The notes below the pieces were generated by a model. That model saw only the letters and a list, made by a program, of their open reading frames with translations, searched no databases and was not told the origin of the DNA. A program made the position numbers and the translations under genes. From Tissierella sp032104385 (GTDB taxonomy: Bacteria > Bacillota > Clostridia > Tissierellales > Tissierellaceae), in the NCBI RefSeq assembly GCF_032104385.1, contig NZ_DAMCHJ010000001.1, positions 1-64,000 on the forward strand: a DNA stretch of 64,000 nucleotides. The letters are read 5' to 3'. Shown piece by piece: positions 55,482 through 64,000 of the stretch; positions within the stretch are counted from its first letter, which is position 1, and the number at the start of each line of letters is the position of its first letter.

Positions 55482-55991
55482 CTATCTCCCCTCTATTATA
55501 TTTAAAACATTATCCTTTTCTATTTCAATAATTCCTTGTTGCAATGTTTTTAATAGTTTTATTAGTTGATTATTTTCTTCAACAGTTAATACTTCCATCA
55601 ATTTCTTGGACCATTTAATATAATCTTCCATGACCTTTTCAACGGAGTTTATACCCTTTTCTGTTATCTTTATAACTATTTTCCTTCTATCTTCTTTGCT
55701 TCTAACTCTTTTTACTAAAGACTGCTCCTCCAATCTGTCTATTAGACCTGTAATATTAGCATTGGACAGAAGCATCCTCTCTCCTATTTTTGACATATAC
55801 ATTTCTTCAGTGCATCCCTTATATAGAATGACTAGAACGTTAAATTTTGTATTGGACAAATCATATGCTTGAAAAAATCTATCATGTACTTCCTCTAACA
55901 TATCCTTAGTCTTTAAAAGTTCTATATTAGTTCTGCTGGCTATTCTTTCTATCCATTTATAGTTTTCAGACAACTTTTCTAACCTTTCCAC
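55482..55991 (-). CDS. MarR family transcriptional regulator
   Basis: 169 residues, winged helix with LSNANITGLIDRLEEQSLV as the recognition segment and the basic wing VRSKEDRRKIVIKITEKG. Probable ligand-responsive repressor of the efflux operon it heads. Start choice: GGTGG lies 7 nt before the GTG at 55991; the ATG at 56006 has no site. Confidence 0.9.
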   Translation of the reverse strand: MERLEKLSENYKWIERIASRTNIELLKTKDMLEEVHDRFFQAYDLSNTKFNVLVILYKGCTEEMYMSKIGERMLLSNANITGLIDRLEEQSLVKRVRSKEDRRKIVIKITEKGINSVEKVMEDYIKWSKKLMEVLTVEENNQLIKLLKTLQQGIIEIEKDNVLNIIEGR

Positions 55992-56026
55992 TTCTTCACC
56001 ACCCATATATTTTTTATAACGATTTT

Positions 56027-56055
56027 AGTATAACTCATTTATATCAATATGTAAA
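56027..56055 (-). promoter_or_regulatory. Promoter of the MarR-RND efflux operon
   Basis: Minus strand TTTACA (56055-56050), 17 nt, TATACT (56032-56027). The AT-rich spacer is loosely symmetrical and could hold a MarR site. Transcription would start only ~30 nt before the GTG. Confidence 0.65.
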
Positions 56056-56112
56056 TAGTTAAACAAGAAATGTTTCACATATTAAACATATTATGCAAAA
56101 ACATTATAAAAA

Positions 56113-56157
56113 TGCACCTCCAAAAGTTAAATTTATTATCTAACTTTTGTGGTGCAC
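56113..56157 (-). terminator. Terminator of the second efflux operon
   Basis: TGCACC plus CAAAAGTTA arms with a small internal mismatch and a ~10-nt loop, followed by ATTTTTATAA on the minus strand, just after the TolC-like gene. Confidence 0.82.
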
Positions 56158-56181
56158 TTCATAACTAAAAGGTGGTTATCT

Positions 56182-57297
56182 TTATCTAACTGATCCTATA
56201 TTTATTGCCTTATTGTATTGGATTATATTTAGATTATAATTTGCTATAGCATCTGATACTGCTAATTTAGCATTATATAACTGAGTCATAGCTTCCTTTA
56301 CTTCTAATATAGTTCCTTTTCCTACATTATAGGAAATTTCCTTTAATCTTAGTCCTTCTTCTGCCTTTTCTACATTTGCCTTAGCCAGTTTTATTTGCTT
56401 TTCTGCAGATTTTATTGCATCATATTTCCCTCTAATATCAAACTCTGCATTTTGCTTAGCATTGTTCAGCAAATTTTCCATCCTTAGTACACTGCCTTCT
56501 TTATATTTATATTTAAAGGTATTTGAAGGATATACTATGGCATTGGTTTCAAAATCCAACTTTACAATTTCATAATTATTTCTCATTTGAATCATTTCAA
56601 ATCTTTTTTTGTATGAATTTTCAATATCTTTGTCTAAATCTGCAGAAAAATTCTCTTCTTTAAAGCTAGAGGTTAGATTTAATTTTGTATTTAGCGGGTA
56701 GTTTAAAACCATATTCAATGCCCTTAATGCCATTTCTCCATCTTCCTTAGCCTTTTCTAAGTTTATATTGGCTTCATTTAAGGCAATCTCTGTTATTAAA
56801 AGTTCAGATTTAGATACAAGACCTAAGTCAAATTTTTTCTTTATTATATCCCTATGTCTGTTGATATTATCTAGATTACTATTTACTGCATTTATATGTT
56901 CTTTTGACTTTAGGACTCCATAGTAAGCATTTACAACATTATATTTTATATCTTCTACTATATAATTCTTCTTTAGTTTTTCCTCTTCTAAGGCATAATC
57001 TGCTTTTTTAGACAGCATATTTTCATCTAATAGGAACTCTTCAACAGTTCCCATAGATATATCACTTTTCTTATGTTTTCTCTCTTCATAATTAGCTTCA
57101 CTTGCTTCTACTTTTTTTATTTCAATTTCTACTTCATTGAGTTTAATTTCCGGAGAATTCTTTATTCCTATTTCTATAGCCTCTTCCATGGAAATTGTGG
57201 TTTTTATACTATTCTTTGTTGTTTCTTCTCCAAAGGAAATCATAGGTGTGATACATATTATAGATGCCAATATTAGACTTATTATTCTTTTTTTCAA
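56182..57297 (-). CDS. TolC-like protein of the second efflux operon
   Basis: 371 residues, shorter than the 474-residue paralog at 54054-55478. Signal peptide ~1-22; helical repeats with MEEAIEIGIKNSPEIKLNEVEIEI and EGLRLKEISYNVGKGTILEV match the TolC pattern. Start is TTG 57297 with GAAGGG 6 nt upstream, immediately after the RND stop. Intact although the pump gene upstream is broken; it may serve the other pump or be starting to decay. Confidence 0.8.
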   Translation of the reverse strand: MKKRIISLILASIICITPMISFGEETTKNSIKTTISMEEAIEIGIKNSPEIKLNEVEIEIKKVEASEANYEERKHKKSDISMGTVEEFLLDENMLSKKADYALEEEKLKKNYIVEDIKYNVVNAYYGVLKSKEHINAVNSNLDNINRHRDIIKKKFDLGLVSKSELLITEIALNEANINLEKAKEDGEMALRALNMVLNYPLNTKLNLTSSFKEENFSADLDKDIENSYKKRFEMIQMRNNYEIVKLDFETNAIVYPSNTFKYKYKEGSVLRMENLLNNAKQNAEFDIRGKYDAIKSAEKQIKLAKANVEKAEEGLRLKEISYNVGKGTILEVKEAMTQLYNAKLAVSDAIANYNLNIIQYNKAINIGSVR

Positions 57298-60228
57298 TTA
57301 TATCCCTTCTTCCTTTTTGTTTTTCGTAAATATAGATATGAGCTTTTCAAAACTAGCATATATAACTGGAATTATAATCATGGTTAATAATGTGGATGCT
57401 AACATCCCGCCTATTACTGCTATTGCTAAAGGTGAAAATCTTTCAGCACCTAATGCTAATTCCAATGCTAAGGGGAGCATACCTGTTATATCCGATAATG
57501 CAGTCATCATAATAGGTCTATATCTTGCCTTCACAGCTTCTACCAGGCTTTCTTCTAATGCCATTCCTTCTTTTCTAAGATTGTTGGTATGTTCAACTAG
57601 TAAAATAGCATTATTTACTACGGTTCCTGCTAATAGAATGAACCCCAATAATACGGGCATGGATATATATTTTCCACTTAATCCTAAGGCAGGTGCGACT
57701 CCTATTATAACCAGAGGAATAGCTGACATAATCGTAATTGGATGGATAAAGGATTTAAATTGCGGCACCAATACCAGATATACAAATATTACAGATAATA
57801 TTAATGAAAAAATCATATCCTTCATAGATTTACTAAGTTCTTCCTGATCTCCTGTCATGCTAATACTATAGTCCTTTGGTAATGGTAATTCATTTATTTG
57901 CCTTTGAACGTCTGATACTATATGGCTAAATGCTCTACCATCAGTGTAACTCAAGATTTCAATAGTATATTTGTAATTTTGTCTAGTAACCATATTGCCT
58001 TTTTTATTAATTTCAATTTGCCCAATTTCTCTGAGAGGTACTGTAACACCTTGGGGTGTACGAATTTTTATATTCATCAAATCCTCTATGGAGCTTACTG
58101 ATTCAGTTTTATATTTAAGATGAATCCCTAGATTTTGAAATTCATCTATGTCCATGGTGGAATTTTTTATACCTTCCATGGCTATGAAATTTTTTATAGA
58201 CATTGGTAGTTCCTTCTATTTGATTTAATTTTTCTTGGAATTGAGTTGCTAATTCATATAAAAGTTCTTGGTCATCACCCCTTATACTTATATCTAAAGG
58301 GGCAGCAGATCCTGTTGCTGCAGTCCCACCTTGCTCTTTGACAAAAAATTCCATTATACCAGGTATAGAAGATATATATTTTCTCAATCTATCTTGAAAT
58401 TGCCATATTGTTTCTTCCATTTTTTTTCTTGTATTTAGATTAATAGTCATAAAGCCTTGGTTTGTTCCCATTAATCCAAAATCCCCTAACATGGTGTTAT
58501 CCTTTTCAAATCCTATTTGTGCATCATAATTGATTATATTTTCCTCTTTATCTAGATATTTTTCTATCTTATTTACTGCTTCCTTTGTATCTTGTATCTT
58601 GGCATTAGGCTCCATCTCAATACTTATATATGTGACTCCACTGTCGAATTTAGGTAACATCTCTACTCCATTTGAAGCTAGAAATTTTCCACTTAAAATC
58701 ATCAGTATAGCTAATATTATATAAATTATAGATTTATTATTCAAGGCAAACTTTAAAATACCAATATATATATTTAATACTATATTCATGAATTTATTAA
58801 AAGGTCTGCTTAAAAATTTTATTATTCCCTCTATTTTCTTTAGCTTTATTTTATACATAAGTACAGTTAACAATGGTATTATAGTTAATGCTATAAATAT
58901 TGAAGATAGTATTGCATATATAAGAGTTAAGGATAATGGTTTAAACATAGAGCCTACAAATCCCTTAATGAATATAAGGGGGAATAATACTACTAATGTT
59001 GTCAGCGCTCCTGCTATACTTGGTAATGCAATTTCTTCTGCAGCATCTATTGTGGCAGTGATTATATCTTTATTATATTTGGTATTGTGAGTGACTATAT
59101 TTTCATAAGCCCTAAGGTCATTAAAAATACAAGGGGCATGGATATGGATACTACTATTGATTGATTAATAGCAGCTATAAACAGGATTATTAAAAATACT
59201 GTTAACAAAATAGATTGAAATACACTGCTTGTCATATTATCAACCATTTGTAATGTGAATATAGAGTCATCTCCTGCTATTTCAAATTCAATAAAAGGAT
59301 ATTCTTCCTTTAAAGTTCCTAATCTTTCCTTAAGATTGTTGACTACTTCTATTGTATTGGCATCTGCTCTTTTATTTATTAAAATAGCTATGGAATCTTT
59401 TCCATTTAATTTATAGGCACTTTCTAATTCTTCAAAGGATAGCTTTACCTTTCCTATATCTTTTAAATAAATAAATTTTCCATCTATTGTTGGAATCTGT
59501 AATTTCTCTATATCCTCTAGAGCAGTGAAACCTTCTTCAATTCTTATGAGGAATTCTTTATTGTCCTCTTTTAATTTTCCTCCCGGTGATTTTATATTAT
59601 TTTGAGCAAGAAGCTTAGATATATCCTCTAAAGATATATTATAGGCATCCATTTTAGAGCTATCTAATTCTACTTGTATTTCCGATTTATATCCACCATA
59701 AATATTAGTTCCTGCAACTCCTTCAACTAATTGTATGTCGAAGCTTATTTTATCCTCTGCAATTTGTCTGAGTTTCTCCATACTAAGGGAGGTACTGCTT
59801 AGACTAATTGTCATAATAGGTTTATCAGAGGTGCTAAACTTTAAAACCCTTGGCTCATCTATTCTACTTGGCAGCTTGTCTTTTATTCTGCTTATGGAAT
59901 TTTGTATATCTATTGCTGCTTCATCAATATTTATGCCGTAGTTAAATTTTAGCTGGAGAATGGCAATATTATCTTGAGCTATGGAACTTATATCTACTAT
60001 GCCTTCTAATTTTCCTAATTCTTCTTCCATTGGTTCTATAATATCCTTTGAAACATCTTGTGAGGATGCACCAAAATATCTTGTCATCACTGTAGCCATT
60101 GGGGGAGTTGTATCTGGGGATAATTGTATTTGCAAAGTTTTTTTTGAATAGACTCCTACTATTACAATAGCTAATAATATAGTAAGTATTAAATATTTGT
60201 TTTTAATGGAAAATTTACCTATATTCAT
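57298..60228 (-). pseudogene. RND efflux permease broken by two out-of-frame internal deletions
   Basis: Three frames together make an RND pump. 60228 to 59095 encodes the N-terminal porter region up to TM3 (MPLVFLMTLGLMK). From 59107 down to 58142 another frame resumes at YENIVTHN and IFIKGFVG and continues through TM6 to EGTTNVY. From ~58203 to 57298 a third frame resumes at FIAMEG and ends the protein. Compared with intact pumps, ~30 residues covering TM4 and its proton-relay segment are missing at 59098-59108, and ~50 residues of the second porter domain at ~58186-58202. Each loss changes frame, so the pump cannot function. Confidence 0.86.
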
Positions 60229-61364
60229 TACTTTATTTCTCCTTTAAATATAGTTACTTTGGCATCATCATATAATTTATTTAGATTTTTTATGGCTATT
60301 ATATCCCCTTCTTCTAATCCTTCTATTATCTGTAGTCGATTATTCACTTTTATTCCCGTCTTTATTGGTATCTCTTCCACATGATTATCTACTATTTTAT
60401 ATACTACTGAAGTATCTTTTAATTCTTTTATTGCATTTAGTGGCATTGTAAGCCCCTCATCTACTTTACTTATGATAAATTCTACTTCTACACTTGTACC
60501 AGATATAAATTGACCATTTATATTAGCTATCTCCACTTCACCAATCCTAGTTGCAGGGTTTATACTTGGCATTATTTTAGTAACCTTGGCATTTATCTTA
60601 TTTTCTATTCCAATTAGAGCTAGGTTTACTTCCATATCTTTTTTTACTTTATCTAAATCCATTTCTCCAATATTGACTTTTACAATGGATTCCTCAGTAT
60701 CTATTAGGGCTACTGGCTTTCCAGTCAACGCTATCTCCCCTATGGAAGCGTTGAGATTTTTTACTATTCCATCTATAGGGGAAATTAGGACAAAATCCCT
60801 TAAACTTAATTCTAGTTCTATTTTTGTGGATTCTAACTCCTTTAATTGCATTTCAGCTATATCCTTTTCATGTTTAATTTTATCGTAGGCATTTTGAGGT
60901 ATAGCTCCATTATCCAATAACTCTCTATACTTACTCTCCTCTTGACTTAGGTAGTTTATATTAAGTTCAATGGTTTTTAGTTTTGCTTGTATTGTATCTA
61001 ATTTTGCATGGATATTTGAGTCATCTAATCTTCCTATTATATCCCCAGCTTTTATATGTTCTCCTTCCTTTATGTTTAATTGAATTATTTCTGCTGGCAT
61101 TTTAAAGGAAAGCTCAACCGTATCTTTAGGGTAAATAGTTCCTATATAGTTTAACTTTTCTACTATAACTTCTTTTATGATTTTATCTGTTTCTATTGGT
61201 ATGCCTAAGTCTTCCTCAATTATTATATTTGTTTTTTTTATATTTTCCTTAGGTTCTATGAAAGACTTTAGAATTTGTTTTTTATATATAATAGTGCCTA
61301 AGAATAGAATTGCTAGAAACACTATTATATTTTTATATTTCCTAATGCTAAGATTTTTTTCCAT
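60228..61364 (-). CDS. RND adaptor (membrane fusion) protein of the second efflux operon
   Basis: 378 residues. N-terminal membrane anchor (~12-27), lipoyl half IKEGEHIKAGDIIGRLDDS (~95-113), coiled coil (~115-180), second lipoyl half SPIDGIVKNLNASIGE and barrel domains. Its stop overlaps the RND start (TAATG). The ATG at 61364 has GAGGGGG 7 nt upstream, but that site lies inside the 24-bp inverted repeat at 61366-61420, so translation may be controlled. Confidence 0.88.
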   Translation of the reverse strand: MEKNLSIRKYKNIIVFLAILFLGTIIYKKQILKSFIEPKENIKKTNIIIEEDLGIPIETDKIIKEVIVEKLNYIGTIYPKDTVELSFKMPAEIIQLNIKEGEHIKAGDIIGRLDDSNIHAKLDTIQAKLKTIELNINYLSQEESKYRELLDNGAIPQNAYDKIKHEKDIAEMQLKELESTKIELELSLRDFVLISPIDGIVKNLNASIGEIALTGKPVALIDTEESIVKVNIGEMDLDKVKKDMEVNLALIGIENKINAKVTKIMPSINPATRIGEVEIANINGQFISGTSVEVEFIISKVDEGLTMPLNAIKELKDTSVVYKIVDNHVEEIPIKTGIKVNNRLQIIEGLEEGDIIAIKNLNKLYDDAKVTIFKGEIK

Positions 61365-61365
61365 A

Positions 61366-61420
61366 ATAATACCCCCTCTAATTTATTATGTTCATTATAA
61401 TAAATTAGAGGGGGTATTAT
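61366..61420 (-). promoter_or_regulatory. 24-bp perfect inverted repeat burying the adaptor gene's ribosome binding site
   Basis: Stem 61366-61389 against 61397-61420 with a 7-nt loop. The Shine-Dalgarno sequence GAGGGGG (61372-61378) is fully paired. A TATAAT sits at the top of the stem. It could be an RNA switch, an attenuator after the protease gene, or a DNA operator. Confidence 0.8.
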
Positions 61421-61436
61421 GTGTAACATAAGTTAC

Positions 61437-62540
61437 TTATTTTAATATTTCTATTGCTTTTTTAAGTTGTAAATCTTCTTTTTCTGTATTTTCTACTTTA
61501 ATATCTGGTTCAACACCTTTTCCATTGATTGAAGTTTTATTTGGCAATAAGTATTCTGCCGTTGTCATTTTGAGCACACTGCCATCATCCATACTTATAA
61601 CTGTTTGAACTGTACCTTTTCCATAGGTAGTTGTGCCTATTACTTTTCCAGTCTTTCTTTCTTTAACTGCTCCTGCCAATATTTCTGAAGCGGAAGCGGA
61701 GTTTCCATTTATTAGAACTACTATTTCATATTTTGGTTTTTCTAATGTGGAAACATGAGTTATCAATGGTTTTTTGTTTTGTTTTATATGAACTATTGGT
61801 CCTTTTTCTATAAATAAATCTGATATAGATACTACCTCAGTTAATAATCCTCCTGGATTATCTCTTACATCTAATATTATTTTCTTTAGATTCTTTTTGT
61901 CCAATTCTCTTAGAATCTTTTCTATTTCCTTAGAAACATTTTTTGTAAATTCTGCGATTTCTATATATCCTATTTTATCATCTATTATTTTGTAATCTAC
62001 TGGGGATATACTTACAACTGCTCTTTTAACATTTATATCTAGCAATTTTTCTCCTCTTTTGATACTTAGTTTAACTGTTGTATCTTTTGGTCCTTGTATT
62101 AGTTTAGATACTTGTTGTAATGGCATATTGGCTATATCCTTGTTGTCTACTTTGATGATTAAATCACCTTTTTTTACACCTGCTGTTTCTGCTGGTTGAC
62201 CTTTTATGGTATCTCTAACATTTATATATCCTTCTTTTGGTTCTATATAAATACCGATTCCACTAAAGCTACCTGTTAATTGCTTGTATAAATCCTCTGC
62301 TTCTTCTACATTATAATATGAGCTATATGGATCTAGGGATTCTAACATTCCTTTTAATGCTCCTTCTAGAATTTTGCTATCTTCATATTCTAGAGGATAT
62401 TCCTTTTTTATATAGCTATATACTTCTAAAAACAATTGTATATCCACATAATCTTCTTTGTCTAACTGTTGTGCTTCTGCCATGGCTATAGTTGGAAAGA
62501 GTAATGTGAATATAAGTAATAATGATAATATTTTTTTCAT
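61437..62540 (-). CDS. C-terminal processing protease (S41 family, PDZ)
   Basis: 367 residues. Signal peptide ~1-21 (cleavage after AMA), a PDZ domain (~88-165, GIGIYIEPKEG), then the S41 core with IILDVRDNPGGLL, nucleophile Ser283 in NSASASEI and general base Lys308 in TTYGKGT, 25 residues apart as in Tsp. It cleaves or trims exported proteins at their C-termini. Follows the SLH-protein gene by 23 bp, so that surface protein may be its substrate or partner. Confidence 0.92.
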   Translation of the reverse strand: MKKILSLLLIFTLLFPTIAMAEAQQLDKEDYVDIQLFLEVYSYIKKEYPLEYEDSKILEGALKGMLESLDPYSSYYNVEEAEDLYKQLTGSFSGIGIYIEPKEGYINVRDTIKGQPAETAGVKKGDLIIKVDNKDIANMPLQQVSKLIQGPKDTTVKLSIKRGEKLLDINVKRAVVSISPVDYKIIDDKIGYIEIAEFTKNVSKEIEKILRELDKKNLKKIILDVRDNPGGLLTEVVSISDLFIEKGPIVHIKQNKKPLITHVSTLEKPKYEIVVLINGNSASASEILAGAVKERKTGKVIGTTTYGKGTVQTVISMDDGSVLKMTTAEYLLPNKTSINGKGVEPDIKVENTEKEDLQLKKAIEILK

Positions 62541-62563
62541 TATAGTAAAACCTCCTTTTAGTA

Positions 62564-64000
62564 TTAGAAATTAATTATATTCTCTCTATAATCTCTTTGT
62601 AAATCTTTTTCTAAGAATTGTAAAAATTTTACTATTAAAGTAGATGCTTCTGCTTTTGTCAGCACTTGATTTGGGTTTACCCTATTCATAGCATCACCTT
62701 CTACTATATTCATCTCTCTTGCCATATATATACTATCTCTAGCCCAAGACGGGATGTTTCTATCGTCAGAAAATGAAGTTATATAACCTGGATTAGGTGC
62801 TCTGTTTTCAAATCCTAATGCACGAACTAAAATAGTTATTCCCTCAGCTCTTGTAAGAGATTTATTCGGTTCAAATAAATTTGGGGATGTTCCCGTAATT
62901 ATTTTTTTATCTACTGCTGATTTTATATATTGATAATTTGTATCCTTAATATCAAAATCAGCAAAATAGGATCTTTCTTCGGGTACATTTTTCTTTCTTC
63001 GACTCTTTCTTGTTTCTTCCATGGTAACTCTAATATCAGATGCCCTCATTATGGCCTTAGTAAATTGTAATCTGCTCATTGGCAGATTTGGACCAAATAT
63101 ATCACTATTGTCATCAAATACATCTAGGGAATATAATTTTTTTATATTTTCTTCAGCCCAATGCCCATTTACATCTCTAAATTTAGGTACAATTAGTCTT
63201 TCAAGTCTTGGTACCATATCTTGATTTAAAGATACGCTTCCTCTTGCATCAGGTAGTTTATAGTCATATTTTGATACTACAGATTGATTGGTTATTCTAA
63301 TATGTCCTCCATGAAAACTTGAAAAATTTGCATCATTTTCAGAGTATCTAAGGGATTTAGTCATACTGTCAGATACTTGGTGAGTATAGGAGCCTTGCCA
63401 TGATTTCCCTTTTTTATCTCCATCACCCAATATATTGGCTGTTACAATATGGCTTATTATCTGGGTTTCTGTACTACCCCAAAAATTTTCATATCCTACG
63501 TTTCCACCTGTAATATCTATTGTAACATTTCCTTTATTTTTATTATATTCATAGTATTTTCTTCCCTTTATATTACCTGAGTAAAAATCGGCAGCTGGTC
63601 TTTCATCAATTATATCAGATTTTGAAAATTGATAGTCCTCAAGGCTATAGGTATCCTTGCCGAATTTTATATTTTCTTTATATTTATCTACTGTGGTTTC
63701 TCCTATTGTTTGATTTACATTTGTATGTTTAGACAAATTAGTTGTATAAGTTATGGTTCTATCTAGTTTCCCATCTAAACTTGTATCTTCACTTTTCAAT
63801 GTAAATTTATAGGTTATAGATTCCTCTTTGTCTTTTATCTTTTCTGATACACTATATGTCCCTATAAATTTTATGGGTTTCCCAGTTATAAAAACTATTT
63901 CTTCATATTGATGTTCATTTTGTACACCACCTGCATATTCCAGAGGTGTAGCAAAAGATTGGTTTGGTATTAATATTGCTATTATTAATAGTAAAATAAT
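62564..64000 (-). CDS. SLH-domain surface protein, 5' end beyond the window
   Basis: 478 residues visible. The frame stays open to position 64000 and begins inside a signal peptide (hydrophobic run ILLLIIAILIP, then QSFA cleavage), so only a few residues are missing; an internal Met at 63799 is not the start. Residues ~20-275 form an unrecognised beta-rich domain (YTTNLSKHTNVNQTIGE, GGNVGYENFWGST). The C-terminus has three SLH modules (~285-455), e.g. FRDVNGHWAEENIKKLY and FSDDRNIPSWARDSIYMA. Upstream partner of the processing protease. Confidence 0.85.
   Translation of the reverse strand: MILLLIIAILIPNQSFATPLEYAGGVQNEHQYEEIVFITGKPIKFIGTYSVSEKIKDKEESITYKFTLKSEDTSLDGKLDRTITYTTNLSKHTNVNQTIGETTVDKYKENIKFGKDTYSLEDYQFSKSDIIDERPAADFYSGNIKGRKYYEYNKNKGNVTIDITGGNVGYENFWGSTETQIISHIVTANILGDGDKKGKSWQGSYTHQVSDSMTKSLRYSENDANFSSFHGGHIRITNQSVVSKYDYKLPDARGSVSLNQDMVPRLERLIVPKFRDVNGHWAEENIKKLYSLDVFDDNSDIFGPNLPMSRLQFTKAIMRASDIRVTMEETRKSRRKKNVPEERSYFADFDIKDTNYQYIKSAVDKKIITGTSPNLFEPNKSLTRAEGITILVRALGFENRAPNPGYITSFSDDRNIPSWARDSIYMAREMNIVEGDAMNRVNPNQVLTKAEASTLIVKFLQFLEKDLQRDYRENIINF

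Noticed and set aside
57137..57847. 236-codon plus-strand open frame opposite the second efflux operon
   Set aside because: Antisense to the broken RND gene and the TolC-like gene, both of which have coherent family motifs; composition is a mirror of membrane-helix codons.

Overview
The window looks like chromosomal DNA of a low-GC, anaerobic, S-layer-bearing Firmicute of the Clostridia/Tissierellia type. The grounds are very AT-rich intergenic DNA, strong purine-rich ribosome binding sites, frequent TTG/GTG starts, SLH-domain surface proteins, a DUF1659/DUF2922/YvrJ trio, butyrate kinase with a phosphotransacylase, and TRAP and ABC uptake systems. The genus cannot be fixed from the sequence. 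About 95% of the coding is on the minus strand, as expected for one replichore arm. No tRNA, rRNA, CRISPR array or intact insertion sequence was found. One assembly gap (10 N at 24072-24081) breaks a gene.

Layout, left to right. 1-1604: a truncated SsuC-like permease with a 32-bp palindrome at the break, and its lipoprotein binding protein. 1883-6042: a secreted subtilisin and a chemoreceptor whose Cache domain carries the amino-acid-binding residue pattern. 6187-9849: an iron-type ABC importer. The palindromic terminator of its last gene and that of the neighbouring PatB-like lyase (10016-11182) are related and show compensatory changes. 11369-13871: two PepSY proteins and a broken membrane-bound AraC regulator. 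14012-14729 (+): the DUF1659, DUF2922 and YvrJ genes. 14785-15807: a copper-amine-oxidase-N-domain surface protein.

15911-23806: a sugar operon under a LacI regulator, with binding protein, double ATPase, two permeases, a SIS isomerase and xylulokinase. 23916-29727: a DUF457 membrane protein split by the gap, a CheY-CheC-PAS/GGDEF signalling operon, a ComK-like regulator divergent from a small sigma factor, DegV and a nitroreductase. 29860-31929: a secreted 5'-nucleotidase with a LysM wall anchor.

32057-42738: the most intriguing block, one long GntR-controlled operon. It combines TRAP uptake, a TIM-barrel epimerase, butyrate kinase, a phosphotransacylase, a DRE-TIM acyl-CoA lyase/synthase, an M20 amidohydrolase and a split UxaA-type dehydratase. 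It reads as a carboxylate or sugar-acid catabolic route ending in an acyl-CoA whose energy is recovered as ATP; I do not recognise it as a described pathway.

43032-49485: a YcdB/SLH protein and the probable main S-layer protein, with a consensus promoter and an upstream pair of 17-bp inverted sites. 49785-61364: two tripartite RND/membrane-fusion/TolC-type efflux operons. The first is intact and MarR-linked. The second has an RND gene broken by two out-of-frame internal deletions, and its first gene's Shine-Dalgarno sequence is buried in a 24-bp perfect inverted repeat. 61437-64000: a C-terminal processing protease and an SLH protein that runs off the right edge.
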